From contig OX421968.1 in the NCBI GenBank assembly GCA_949128115.1, positions 4,030,001 to 4,094,000 of the forward strand: DNA of 64,000 nt, read 5' to 3'. Below are positions 34,691 through 46,762 of the stretch, piece by piece (positions within the stretch are counted from its first letter, which is position 1; every line of letters starts with the position of its first letter). A program made the translations under genes and the position numbers. The notes beneath the pieces were generated by a model, which saw nothing but the letters and a program-made list of their open reading frames with translations, was not told the origin of the DNA and did no database searches. The DNA comes from Anaspis maculata. Taxonomy: Eukaryota; Arthropoda; Insecta; Coleoptera; Scraptiidae.

Positions 34691-36120
34691 CATAAACCCG
34701 AAGACATAGCGATCTGATTCTTTCGGTATATAAATAGCTGACTAAAAATGGGAAAGGATAGGCTACTTTTGGTTAGTCGCCGCCCCCAGATTCCGCCCCC
34801 AACCGATAAAAAGTGCAACTTTCACAAATGTTACTGATTGAGATGTTCCCTTAAACATTAGGAACTGCCAACTCAAATTATGCAACATTTGCTCAGCCGA
34901 ACGCTGCCGCTCCCACACGCCGCCCCCAAAGTAAGAGATAAATGAAAAACATGAACCCGAAGACATAGCGATCTAAGTTTTTCGCTATATGGATAGCTAA
35001 CTAAAAATAGAAAAGGATAGGCTACTTTTGATATGACGCCGCTTCCAGCTTCTGCCCCCAAAAGAATAAAAGTGCAACTTTCAACAATTTCCACTGATTT
35101 AGCTGATAATGTTACCTCGAACATTTGGAAACTCTTGACTCAAACTGTGCAAGAATTTCTTTGCCAAACTCTGCCGCTCCCACACGCCGCCCCCAAAGTG
35201 AGAGATAATTGTAAAACATGAACCTGAAGACAGAGCGATCTAATTCTTCCACTATATTGATAGCTGACTGAAATTGGGAAAATATAGGCCACTTTAAATT
35301 AGCCGCCGCCTCCAGCTGCCGCCTCCAAACAAAAAAAATGCAACTTTCACAATTTTCACTGATTGCCATATTTCCCTCACATTTAGAAACTTCCAACTCA
35401 AACTGTGCAACAGTTACTTTGCCGAATGCTGCCGCCCCCACACGCTGCCCTCAAAGTGAGAGATGAATGAAAAACATAAACCTGAAGACATAACGATCTA
35501 ATTCTTTCGCTATATGGTTAGCTAACTAAAAATGGGAAAGAATGGGCTACCTTTGACATGGCGCCGCCTCCAACTTCCACCCCCAAAAGAAAAAAATGCA
35601 ACTTTCAATAATTTCCACTGAATTACATTTTAATGTTACCTCAAACATTCAGAAACTCCCAACTCAAAGTGTGGAAGAATTTCTTTGCCAAACTTTGCCG
35701 CTCCCACACGCCGCCCCCAAAGTAAGAGATAAATGTAAAACATAACCCTGAAGACATAGCGATCTGATTGTTCCGCTATATAGATAGCTGACTAAAAATG
35801 GGAAGAGATAGGCCACTTTTGATTAGTCGCCGCCTCCAGCTCCCGCCTCCAGACAAAAAAAATGCAACTTTCACAATTTTCACTGATTGTCATATTTCCT
35901 TAAACATTTAGAAACTCTTAACTCAAACTGTGCAACAGTTACTTTGCCGAATGCTGCCACCCCCACACGCTGCCCTCAAAGTAAAAGATGAATGGAAAAC
36001 ATAAACCCGAAGACATAGCGATCTAATTCTTTCGCTATATGGATAGCTGACTAAAAATGAAAAAGAATAGACTACTGTTGATTAGTCGCCGCTCCCAGCT
36101 CCCGCCCTCAAACAAAATAA
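34690..36120. repeat. 260-bp satellite array, five to six units
   Basis: AAGTAAGAGATAAATG-like phrases recur near 34928, 35197, 35454, 35719 and 35978 (spacing 257-269 bp). Units share CATAGCGATCTAATTCTTTC, GGATAGCTGACTAAAAATGG, AGTCGCCGCCTCCAGC, AATGCAACTTTCA and CTGCCGCTCCCACACGCC. Homology between non-adjacent units alternates, hinting at a higher-order two-unit repeat. Non-coding. Confidence 0.9.
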
Positions 36121-36331
36121 TATATTGATGAGTGAAAGAATTTTCATTCAAATCTATTTCATTGGCAAGTATCCCATTCTGATAACACAATATCACAATG
36201 TGTTTCGAATGAAGAAAGTGGGCAAGGAATGGTGTTTCTCCTTCAACCACATTTCTTTACGTTCACAATATGCCTCTTCGAGAAAATGCGCTACTGAGAC
36301 TCACGCACGTGAAGGCATACTCGCTTGTTTT
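36121..36331. repeat. Element-end segment, second copy
   Basis: Direct repeat of 34076-34283 at a spacing of about 2.05 kb, so the 34284-36120 block is bracketed by two copies. Ends AAAATGCGCTACTGAG then GGCATACTCGCTTG. Confidence 0.8.
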
Positions 36332-36889
36332 AAATTGAAGTACATATGACCTTTCTTACAGTGTCACAGCGATTGAGGAACAATGGTTCATTATTTATTT
36401 ATTAAGTTCATAAACATTTTCATCGGCTATGAATGCATCCTAATTTTCAGTCAGCGAGGGAAATTTTTGTTTCACAGTTTTCTATATACAACCAACGAAG
36501 TAATTAGGGCCAAAGTATTGCATTGCATTGCAGATTTTTTTTAAATGAAAAAATTTGATCTAGGACTTATAGTTTTTTGGATTTGATTTTTTTCTTGACG
36601 CAATCCCGTTTAGGCTAGCCGAGTTATGGGGCTAAGACCGCCCTTAACGGTACAATGGTATTAACGTAAAATAGGTATGATGGAGATGAAACTATTCACC
36701 CCTAATTTCTACATCGAAAAGATCCTATTCCAAACATTTGCTCTGCTCGTGTCTTTCAAACTTTCAAATTAGTTCAATAATCTCCCATTTTTACCGCCAA
36801 TCGCAGATGAGAGGTATTCTTACGTGTCACATACGATTTCTCTTTTCCTTTCATTCCTTTTTTTTTGCATTAATGACTACTTATTTATG
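36332..36889. other. No recognisable feature
   Basis: Unique AT-rich sequence. ATGGAGATGAAACTA at about 36679 also occurs near 14229, too short to define a family. Confidence 0.35.
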
Positions 36890-37138
36890 ACCGCGCGGCG
36901 CGGTAGTATGATCGTGGCGCGGAGCGTCGGATGTCGGGAGAGCGATATCCGAAGCTAAGCAACGTCAGGCGCAGTCAGATTTCTGGATGGGTGACCTACC
37001 AGAAATTTAACTATCAGCTCGCTCATACCGTACCTCGGAGAGCACGTTGAGCTGTCGGTCCACGGTTAAGTAGAGTAGCCATTGGCTAGACTTCGCCGTA
37101 ACAAAGACGAAATTATTATTATTATTATTATTATTTTT
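36890..37138 (+). mobile_element. 5S-rRNA-derived SINE with ATT tail
   Basis: TCCGAAGCTAAGCAACGTCA and CTGGATGGGTGACC (36947-37004) reproduce the internal-promoter core of 5S rRNA, with A-box, intermediate element and C-box in the right order. The sequence upstream and downstream is not 5S-like and it ends in (ATT)n at about 37113-37132, a LINE-type tail. This is the layout of SINE3-class elements, which are transcribed by RNA polymerase III and mobilised by a partner LINE. Confidence 0.8.
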
Positions 37139-37187
37139 TTATCCCAGGTCACATTTGACAAACATGTTTTGATATCACTTCATTGAA

Positions 37188-37284
37188 TAAGTTAACACTC
37201 TCTCCAGTGTTTGTAAGCAAATTGAAAACCGTTTTGTATATGTATTATGATTGCTAAAGAAGGAATAAACTTATTATTATTATT
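37188..37284 (+). mobile_element. 97-bp 5'-truncated retro-insertion, ATT tail
   Basis: Flanked by ATCACTTCATTGAA (37174-37187) and ATCGCTTCATTGAA (37285-37298), a 14-bp TSD with one mismatch. It ends GGAATAAACTTATTATTATTA, with a polyadenylation-like AATAAA before an ATT tail. This fits target-primed reverse transcription of a LINE or SINE 3' end. Confidence 0.75.
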
Positions 37285-37298
37285 ATCGCTTCATTGAA

Positions 37299-38180
37299 GT
37301 TTTAGAGAGTATACCATTATTAATAATTTTTTGCCAAGCAAGTTTCAAACAGTTTCCAAGCTAACAACAAAGCAATAACGATATGTACTTATTGTATGTG
37401 TGTACGTGTTGTATGTGTATTTTCTGTGATAATGTACCAAAATGATTTATTGCTGCGAAGACCTTTTTTTGGGCGCGGCTTCCTATTAGAGACATCGCAA
37501 GGTGGGGAGATGGACTGGTTGCGAATTGTATTGGATAACAGACTGAACTAACGTCCAAAACTTGTTTCTTTCTTCCTAAATCATCCATCCACCTAACCTA
37601 TTTGTCAAAATTACTCTGATATTTCTTTCTGTTTTCCAAGTTTTGGCCACCTCTCCGGGAATGGGTCTGCGGCGGTCTGAGCCCCAACATCAAACAGTGA
37701 TGATGATTTGATGTGACCAACAGGTCACATCAAATCAAGCTCAATCAAGTAGATTTGTAAAAAGAAAACTAAGCCACCAGACTTACCCTGATGCCCTGAC
37801 CCAAAATTTCACTGTTCCAAAACAAGATAACTTTCTGTTGCCTCAAAAAATTTCAGTTCTCTTTACGGTGATCGGAAACTTGATTTTCTACCAAATCATC
37901 ATGACCGTATTGATGTGGAAATCGATACCCATCGAGTGGAATTTCTACAGCATGGCAAACAAAGGAGTACACAATTAAGGAGATATTAAAGTGAACGACG
38001 AAGTGGGTTTGCAGTTTTCGTTTCGAAAATTATGATGGTTTTGAAGTTTTACCAGAAATTCGAAAAGTAAAAAGTACAATACTCCATTAGAAAGCTGCAT
38101 GCCAAATTTAAAATTCGCATTTCCAAAAGAAACAATTTAGGAACCAAAGCTGAAATAGTATATTACATACCGAGGGGGAA
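37299..38180. other. No gene; one perfect 14-bp hairpin
   Basis: GATTTGATGTGACC (37705-37718), four unpaired bases, then GGTCACATCAAATC (37723-37736). The rest is unrecognised. Confidence 0.5.
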
Positions 38181-38183
38181 AGT

Positions 38184-38552
38184 GTCTCATTACAGCCAAA
38201 GGGTCGGCGGTACGGCATGGGTGGATATGCATACAGGCTACTATAACGAAAGTCAAGCATCGCCCGCAGAAGCCAGAACCTGGATGGGTGACTGGTGGAT
38301 AGCTGGGCGCGAAGAGAGCGGATGCAGCGTAGTGTACTTGTCCAAGGGGGCTCCATTACCTGTACACGCACATGAACGAGATGATTGTAGGTAGTAGCAT
38401 AAATCCATAGTGCGGCTCGGTGCGTCCGACACCTCGACACCCAGATGGGTAAAAGAGGTTACGATTATGATGTACAGCCAAAGGATTCAATATAATTATT
38501 ACGGAGGCGTGCCGAGGGTAAGATAGAATCCCGTAGGCTGTAATGACACGTG
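38184..38552. mobile_element. Possible second 5S-like element
   Basis: AAGTCAAGCATCG...CCAGAACCTGGATGGGTGAC (38250-38292) resembles the 5S internal promoter region but is more diverged than the copy at 36890. GTGTCTCATTACAGCC at 38179 and GGCTGTAATGACAC at 38538 are inverted ends. It may be a SINE or an unrelated element that captured 5S-like sequence. Confidence 0.35.
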
Positions 38553-39473
38553 ACTCCGTGGTATGTATAGGACTTTATTCACAATGAGCAAGTTTAAATG
38601 CAAATAATTGGCTTTATTTAATTTTTCGCGTCAAAGGTTTTTATCAGGTAGGCATGAGCAACCTTTTCAAACAACGCATCCATCAACACTCCGCGCTCCG
38701 CGACAGCTGTTTAGATCAGATCACCTCTCTTCATACGTCATTTTCGGCCCACGGGCCGAAAGTGACATTATTTTCCAACCTGTAAGGAATTATTCACTTT
38801 CCAACTTTTTAAAAGTTAGGAATGTATCGATTGCTAACTCATTATGAATAAAAGCAGTTTTCCGTTCACTTTGTCCCATTTAATAGGCCATTTCGTTTGA
38901 GCAGGTGCGCATGCATAAAGGCGCCAAGTTTTGAAAACTTTCGTACAGCAGTCAGTTGAATGGCAACGCTGCATGCTCTGTCTACTCCCCTGACCAGCTA
39001 CTGGTTCCTAGCTGTTACACACACCCCAAATTATTTGTGGAATTTTAGGTGCACTTCAAGATTATTTTCAATATCGGTGTATGAAACTATGAAATTCGCG
39101 CTACACATGCGCACACCCAAACGAAACGACCTATTACAGTGACATTCAGTTGCGAGCGCTGTCGCCACACCAGCCAAAATTCGACGAGACGAACCATTTT
39201 GGGCAGCCGCGCTTGCTATAGACCGTGGTCTTTGAGAGCTTTTCATTCCTGACCGCACCATACTTTTTGTGGCGACAGCCACCCACATGGTAGTTGCTGA
39301 AAAACCAGCCTGTCACCCCAAAGCGAGTCGTCTTGGGAGCTGCCAGTTGTCAAAAATACCCCCACCCCCACCCCAAAAAAAAAAATTTGCAAAACAATTT
39401 TTGACCGATTGAGAAGGCGTTAGATGATAGCCGTGGATGTAAACAAGTAGCAAAGTCCTCACAGAGGTGAGTC
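38553..39473. other. No gene; GGCCC hairpin
   Basis: TTTCGGCCC and GGGCCGAAA form a near-perfect hairpin at about 38741-38761, extended by GTCA/TGAC. A C-rich/A-rich tract is at 39358-39388. Otherwise unrecognised. Confidence 0.4.
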
Positions 39474-40352
39474 TCATGAGCGCATTTTCGGAGTGCAGAT
39501 GAGTACACTATTCACTGTTACCTGTGAACAGATTGTCTCAAAACTACCACGAGAAATGATCAATCTTTATGAAAACACGAGTAGTCAATAATAAATTAAA
39601 ACAACTGAATGACATCAACCAAAACTAGGAAATATCCTCAATGAGTGATAATTATACCTACATCGATCACAAGCACGGAGCCAGAAGCAGCTTGTTGAAC
39701 CACAGCGCCGCGACTTGAAAATCGCATCCGCATATAAGTGTATAAGTATAGATTCCGCATAAAAATAGAGATATCTTCCTTGAGAATGAATCAATCAGGT
39801 TGATTTTTTCACGAAAAATTTCTTCATTTCTTTCTGCATATTTCGTTCCTGGATGTATGCATGTATTTAGAACCGTTTGCAAGATTCCTCGATGTAGAAG
39901 TTCACACTGTAGCGTTAAAAACCGACAAATGTGGAATCGCGGGGCGAAACCTTTTCTCTCGCCTATTCTTAAACAAATTATATCTTCTATTGCAATGAAG
40001 AAGTCAAAATGATTCTTTCACTAAAAATGTATCCATCAATTTTCGCATATTTCGTTTGCTGCATGTATGCATGTATTTAGAACGATTCGCAAGATTCCTC
40101 GATGCAAAAGTTTACACCGTAGGCGTAGAATACCGACTTTTTAAACATTTTAATTTTTTTTCTTGCAATCGTGCGGTCTGACCAAATATTTTTTGTGCCT
40201 ATTCCCATCCGCAGACAATCGGCAATTATTTGCAGAAAAACCGATACCGCTACGACTTCTCGTTTAGGAGGAGTTCAACTACAAGACGGACAGACGGACG
40301 GACATCAAAGCGGGGCTAATAGCGGATCTACTACGAAAATGCGCTAAAAAAG
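39474..40352. mobile_element. Short AGCGC-ended element with a two-copy repeat
   Basis: GAGCGCATTTTCGG at 39476 and GAAAATGCGCTAAAAA at 40337 are inverted ends of the family seen at 28-36 kb, with a GGAC/GACA tract at 40290-40310. Inside, a segment with ATGTATGCATGTATTTAGAA and CAAGATTCCTCGATG is repeated at about 39855 and 40065. Non-coding; pairing of ends is inference. Confidence 0.5.
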
Positions 40353-41877
40353 ACAGCGAGAATCCTTGTAACAAAAGAAGGTTGTTCAATGTTGTAAGGA
40401 ATGTTTTAACGGAAAGTGGACTGTATGGTACTTATCCAAGACTTTATGATTCAACAGGAGTGCTCCACTTCAAGGGGATGAGGTGAGGGCGGTGTCGACC
40501 TTAATCTTCAAGGCTTTGTCCGAGTTATTAGAAATTCATGACATGTTGGCGAAACTGCAGCAGCACCATCAGATTTAAAATTGATGTTGCATGATTTCGC
40601 CTGAAAGCTCCAGGGGTTCGGGTGCCTTTGCTCTTTTGTCATATGAAAAAGTAATTTGCCTGAGTAAAACCAAATAAAAATATTGTTCCATTAAGAGAGC
40701 TTGCTGGTGCACCGGAACTTTGTGATCTTTAATAAAAAGCATATCCGGATGAGTTTTGCCTACAGTTCATTACATCAGGCATTATTCAGTATTCCTCCTG
40801 TTTACCTTGAACGTCTCGTTTTCGTTTGTTCTAATCTAAAGAACATTGGGTGATTGAAAGGCATCCGTGATGAGGGGAGAGAATGCCGCTGCTCCTGGGA
40901 TTAAATTTTACATGTGGATTGACAGTAATAACAATATACGCGGTGCTGCTACAATTCCAAAAGAATGAACTCCTGTAAAAGCTATTTCTTTGATGTTCTT
41001 TCCATATTAAACAATATTGGAACAGGAACAGGATGTGCACACTTTGCGATGCGAGACGTAGTCCCGGGCGGATAAATATCCATCGCAGACATTTTCATTA
41101 CACTAAATCAAGGAGATTTTTCGCTTCAAAGTTGAAACTGCAGTTTGTACCTTGAAAATATTTATAAAGCTCTGATGCCAGACTGTATAGATGACCCAGA
41201 TAACTGCCACAAAGGATGCAGTGGGAAAATCAATAGAACCTTGGAGTACTTCACACAATGAACTTAAAAATAACACCATTTCCGAATAGAACTATATCCT
41301 TGGATGGTGCATGGAATCGAGATCGTATCACAAGAATCGGAAAATGCTCTCGACGGGTTCACTTAATTAAAGGATAATCTTTGTTTTCCTTGTAAATCCA
41401 CCAGCGTCGGGATAAAAACGATATAAGGGATTTTCGGATCGATACAAAACCACCAGAAACGAGCACACAAAGACACGGTCCAAATATTTACAGTGGACTG
41501 GGCATTAGTGGATCGGGCACGTGACGGGAATCATAGTGCATTTCGCTAATCTTCGCGCGAGTGTCTTCTCACAACACCGGGCCCCATCGCCATCGGATTT
41601 TTCCCATATTGCGAATTCCCGTAATCGTGTAATCCGATATTTGGACGAATCGAGTTAAGTTTCGCCTTGCGAAACGGATACCGAATAAACGAAAAATGTC
41701 ATTAGCCCGCCGGCATCCAATTAGATTAGGTCAGCTTGTCACATCACGAAATTTGTTACTCGCCGGGCTCTACCAAATGGATACTCAATAAAATACCGGC
41801 GGACAGAAAAACACGACCCAACACACCAAGATTAATGGATAGTTCGCTGAAATTGAAAAAACAACCTTTTTGCGACA
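40353..41877. other. No recognisable feature
   Basis: Unique sequence, slightly higher in GC from about 41450. No repeat or motif recognised; it could contain regulatory DNA for the small open frame that follows. Confidence 0.35.
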
Positions 41878-42099
41878 ATGGACTCCGACAAATTTGACAT
41901 TCATTTACTAAACGAGGAGCTTTCGAGTTTCGATCCGCCCATTTTTCCTGAATTGTCACAGCTGATGCAGATATATCGTCCATTAGGTCTTTCATTGTCG
42001 TTATTATTGACGACCACTATTCGAACAGGACGACGCGACAGGCAGTGTTGCTGCATTATCATCTCTGTTTGGATGATATTTGCACAACCGAACGAGTAA
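41878..42099 (+). CDS. Candidate small ORF or first coding exon, unknown
   Basis: 73 codons from an ATG in good context (GACAATGG). The first 31 residues (MDSDKFDIHLLNEELSSF...) are acidic and low in stop-like codon bias, as in the N-terminus of a nuclear regulator, while the second half (LSLSLLLTTTIRTGRR) looks like read-through of non-coding DNA. This would fit an exon ending near codon 31-37, but no strong GT donor is visible there. It lies in one of the few repeat-free stretches. I do not recognise a family; it may be a chance frame. Confidence 0.2.
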   Translation: MDSDKFDIHLLNEELSSFDPPIFPELSQLMQIYRPLGLSLSLLLTTTIRTGRRDRQCCCIIISVWMIFAQPNE

Positions 42100-42531
42100 T
42101 GTTTTGTCACCGAGCCGGTCAAATAGGTTTATATTTGAATTTGGTCACCAATTATTGGTTACCTTCCATTTTGCAAAGTCGAACTCACTGATACGATACT
42201 ATGATGAGATTGATAAGTGACTGGTTGTGAACTTGTGAACACGAGCGAGCATATATGTAGTTCTGTTGTCGAACTGAACGTAGAGGTTCTAGTATGCTGT
42301 ACTGACTATCGAACATCAGATGGCAAGATGAGAGTCACTATTTCTGCAAAAAAAAATTATTGCCTATCCCTTTTCAAACCTGCAAAGATCTTTTTCTACG
42401 CGGAAAAAGCTAAATTTGCAAATTTCCTCCACTTGAAAAAACTTGAATGCCCAAGTTTCTGATTCTGTACAAATGGTGTTTCAAAGTCAGTAATGGTTTC
42501 TGTAACGTGAAATTTTTTTTTCGAGTGTTAA

Positions 42532-43468
42532 CCCGTAACCACTGAGGTGGAGTCTCACAGACTCCGCGCCACCTTCAGCTCTCAACCCCATCCCCAATTT
42601 TGATCCCATCAGTCCACTGGTTCTAGTACCTTCAAACCAAGGGTCAGTCTAGCCGTGCACCAAAGGGAAGAGGCATGCCATGATTGCAATTTTTTTTATT
42701 AGAAGTAGAAGTGGAGCAGGAGTCTCGCAGACTCCACCTCAGTAAGAACGTAACTTTTTTATTATTTTCACTTTTCCCAAAAAATAAAATTTTTGGGATA
42801 AAAACTGAATGAAAATGAATCCCAAGCCTGAAACTTCCCGACACAAAGTTACTTTCCTCGATATTGACTTTGAAGACATGCGTTGGATTGGCTTGATGAA
42901 CTTGACAGCGATCTAAGTGAAAATACCTATTCCTGTTTCTGTTCCTGGAAAATAGACATTTCTGGGGATAGGGATAGACCCTATCCATCCAGATTTCACA
43001 GGGATACGAAACACATATGTGCTGATTGTCAGGAGCCAATATGTCTCTCGGATGTTCCAGAAAAATCTGTGCAACCCGTGTCGAAAAAGGGGTAAGAACC
43101 ACCTGCACGAATTTTTTTCTGAAAATTTTTTTCTTTGTTTTTCACATTTTTACTATCTTTCAAGTTTGTTTACCTCATTTACGGAGTTATGTAGCTTAAT
43201 TTTTTGTTTCAAGGTCAGAAATGGCCGTAAATAAATATGCGTCTTTTTTGTGCAGTAATTTGCAAATTATTACTATTATAAAACTGTTGCGGTGTTTTTT
43301 GTTGGAAAATGTGAAAATAAACCTCAAAAAACATCACTCTTACTGATGCAGTACTTGGATTGCATTTATTTCAATTTTTTAACCCTAATTAGCCCAATTT
43401 ATTGGTCGGAGTCCGTGAGACTCCACCTCAGCAGTTAAAGGAAAATATAGAACCTCAGTGGTTACGGG
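42532..43468 (+). mobile_element. piggyBac-type element, internally deleted
   Basis: Termini CCCGTAACCACTGAGG and CCTCAGTGGTTACGGG are perfect inverted repeats, each next to TTAA (42528-42531 and 43469-43472), the specific piggyBac target duplication. Subterminal GGTGGAGTCTCACAGACTCC-like repeats occur at 42547, 42712 and 43405. The 937-bp body keeps only the 3' end of a transposase frame (42883-43095), so it is non-autonomous. Confidence 0.9.
42883..43095 (+). pseudogene. piggyBac transposase C-terminal remnant
   Basis: The frame contains DTKHICADCQEPICLSD, a CxxC...C cysteine motif like the zinc-ribbon/PHD-like C-terminal domain of piggyBac transposases, preceded by an acidic stretch (DWLDELDSDLSE) resembling their acidic N-terminal region. 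The catalytic DDD core is missing, so an in-frame or near-frame deletion joins the two ends of the gene. Its position inside TTAA-flanked CCC/GGG termini supports the call. Confidence 0.65.
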
Positions 43469-43472
43469 TTAA

Positions 43473-44337
43473 CGAAAACACCATCAGGTTGATGGAAATA
43501 GGGAATCATGCAAAAAACTAGTCTTTGTTTTCCAGCATTTTCATTGACAACATTCAATGGCTACTCGCGGTCAACTTTTGTTCTTTTGTGTATAGTGCAC
43601 CGTGCACCAACGAATTTGGAGTGCTGTGAAATTGACCACTCGAGTACAAGGAGCCGCTCGATGTAAAATGTCCCCCCACTCGAGCCCGCGCTTTGTTTTA
43701 GAGACGGGAGGCTTAGAGCATCTTAAAGGCAACATTAAAGTAATTTACCGTAAGATAAAGCATTTCGGGCAACAATAAATTCACAAGATGCGAGCAAATG
43801 TCGAAAAACAGTGGCAATTTGTCGTCATCCGCGATACAGCGGGATTATCCCGATAAGTGGTACAGTCGTACTTACGGCAGGGGCTTGTTTGAGAGTGCGT
43901 TTAATTCCTTTTTGGAAAATAAGTTTGATGGAGGTCTCTGTCTGCCGTTCTTCAACAAAGCGGGGAGCGATTAAGTCGCGCTCGTTGTGTGATGTAAATA
44001 AAACCGAATTTAGGGCGAAAAAGGTTGGCTTTTTACACGGTCTACTGAGTCCTACCTTCGTATGCACGCATCGGGTGAATGGCGGAATTTGCCACTGTTG
44101 GGAGATAACAAGTGATTTGTAAGACACTCTGCTCCTGAAACGCCCACAGTCCACCCCTGATCTTATTTATTGCTGCCACCCATAAGTGACACACTTTCGT
44201 CTGTGTCTGCTCTTGTTTCCAGCTGAACGGTGTTTCAAAAGTTGGATAGGAATAAGATTGTGATCATAACTATAACAACAATAATAATAATAATTTTAAT
44301 ATAAAAATAATAATTTAAAGCACAGAAAAAACTGTAG
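43473..44337. other. No recognisable feature
   Basis: Unique sequence. Overlapping frames on both strands (43811-44154) carry no recognised motif. An ATA/ATT-rich microsatellite begins at about 44275. Confidence 0.35.
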
Positions 44338-44338
44338 G

Positions 44339-44399
44339 TACAGGGTGTCGATGTTGCGGAAATTATCGCAACTTCAAGTTTTCGCGCGGACACCCGGTA
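44339..44399. mobile_element. Tiny ACAGGGTGTC-ended element with hairpin
   Basis: CAGGGTGTCG and CGGACACCCGG are inverted ends bounded by TA. Between them TTGCGGAAATTATCGCAA forms a short hairpin. About 61 bp long. It could be a minimal MITE or a terminal remnant. Confidence 0.45.
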
Positions 44400-46762
44400 T
44401 AATAATACAAATGATAATTAACAATTGAAATTATTCAGCAACCGCAAATGCTCTTAGATTGAGCATGCCGATAACACATTTTTGTAGAATATGTACTTAG
44501 CAAATTAAGGTGTTGGAACATCAAACTTACTAATAGAGTCCTGGAAGGAAAACCAGATATGGCTTGGAGTGGAGTTGGGTGGTTTTTCCTTATTTGGATA
44601 GGAAGATCGTATAACTTAATTGGTTGAAAGAATTGTTCCCTATTTTCCGAAATATTTCGCTCTGGGTCGAGGACTGAACTGCTTTTGTATTCTGATGTGA
44701 TTCTGAACGGCTGGACAATGGGTACCTCCGATCTGTTCGACTCCTAATACATCGGACAACATTCGACATGAAATGCACAATGCAGATCAACAAACAAACA
44801 AAAGAAGGACGGCGGAATAAAATATTGCAATAAACTTTTTGACACAAGAACAATACTGCACGACACCAAATCCCTCCTGTCACATGAAACTGTTGTAGCC
44901 TTAACTGATTACTGTATGTCAACAGAAAGATTAATATGCATCATTACTGAGACCAATGAGTGTGTTGCTCCTGTAAAAAAACCAACTGCCTAATTCATAT
45001 GTCTTGAGGAGATTACGCGTAACAAACTGCCTTTGTTTTGAAAGAACTCGTCCGTAATTATTTACACACAGAAATATAATATGATTTATTCGAGCACGAG
45101 TCCGACTTCTGGTTTCTGCAGAGTTATGCCGCGGCGCAGCAACTGAAGAACGTTTCTGCTTCTTTCTAATTACACAATGTGAAATCGTCAGAGGCAGGAA
45201 AATCTTAGAAAGTGGTCAAAGACGTCCGCGTCTAACGCAGACAGCCCAGCCAGCCATAGCAGGAAGACAACCTTGACGTCACATGCAGAAGGACTGTAAA
45301 TCCTGTCGACAGATTCCCGAGATTCCTGTGCACAATATTGCTGCAATGCTCATTCGAGCGGTTAAAGTGGAGGACTGCGCTGATCACCAATTTACCTCAC
45401 AGATGGTGGTTAGAGCCAGTTACTATAAATTCTAGATTTAAATGGAAGGCTTTCTTCCTTTCACATTAATTAAAAGAGATCATGTGACACATACATACAC
45501 ATTACACACGCTCAAAACGTATTTCCAGAATTGTTTTGTTTGATTGTTGTAACGGAATTATTTTTTTTTTCATCTAGTGAACCGTATCGGCCGATACGTA
45601 CCATTAGATATTCATCACCATTATATTAGTGTATGGTAAACAAACATCACGTATATGTGACATCTAAAATTGCCCTAATAAATATAAGGAATAAAGTACC
45701 TAAGGAGTGGAAGTGTAACCGAGTGAAATGTGCCTAATGATTCATTCAAATTACAAAAAATTGTCATATATGTACATCATTGAACCGATTATAAATTTGA
45801 AACGTCACGGTGTGAACACAAAATTGGAGGGGTAAAGTGAAATGTATTGTATAATACACATTTGTCTAACTTCATACATTTAGGTTTTGATTCACACAAA
45901 TGGTCTCCATAAATTTACACGCAGGTTTGTAATTTCGACAAAATGGAAACCCTATTAAGGACACGCACATCCCTACTCTAATTATCCAGTAGTCTAAAGC
46001 AGTGTAGTAATAGACTTTTTGTAGTTTTATGTCGCAGATTCATATCTGAGTGGATTGTGTGAATTGGAGGGGTTGTGAATTCAGCCAGGACTGTCGGTCC
46101 TCAATTTCGTGCCGAAACCGTGAAAGACGAGATCCGCGACGAATCGGTTGCTAGAGTAAAGTATCATCCCCATCCCTCTTTGGGTTCGTGAAATAAGAAT
46201 AAGACGAAGAACAACGCCCGCGAGCAAAAACTTATGAAGTCTCCGAGTAAAGTGTCTCTTAATGATTGGGAGAGAATGGGGTATGGTTGGTATATACGAA
46301 CATAATTGGCATGCCCAAACAAAGCTAGGATGAGGATCTTGTAGCTGTGCCGACGTCTCGACTCAAGTGGTCTCCAAAATTACTTCACCCATACTTGTAT
46401 TACATGAACATTTTCTAATTAATTATGAGATATTATGTATGTCACAAGCAATTGAATTGCAAAAACGTCGATTCTAATAATTGAAGAAAAATAATTGAAT
46501 ACTTTGAAGTATAACGCGCTTCTAAATAAAGTTGCGGCCCCTCGAAGGTCAATTTCATTTACGCCACTGGATGGGCTTCATGGAAATCGCAGCTGTCACT
46601 TCATTGCTATGCATCATGTGCGATATCGCACACAAATTCAAGGCTGATTGGTTGAACGGTAAAATAGTTGGGCTGAGAAAAAGATTTTGAAAATTGAAAT
46701 TTGAGGGGCTGTAACTTTCTCAGTGGCATACCAAAGGGGGGCGATTCATAAAATGGAATGAA
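44400..46762. other. No recognisable feature (unique DNA)
   Basis: No element ends or motif-bearing frames. A perfect 16-bp palindrome TGTGCGATATCGCACA lies at about 46618-46633. Confidence 0.4.

Noticed and set aside
34690..36120. CRISPR array
   Set aside because: Units are about 260 bp with continuous homology and no short-repeat/unique-spacer pattern; the genome is eukaryotic.
36930..37010. Functional 5S rRNA gene
   Set aside because: Only the internal-promoter half is 5S-like; the 5' and 3' parts needed for the closing helix are replaced and an ATT tail follows.
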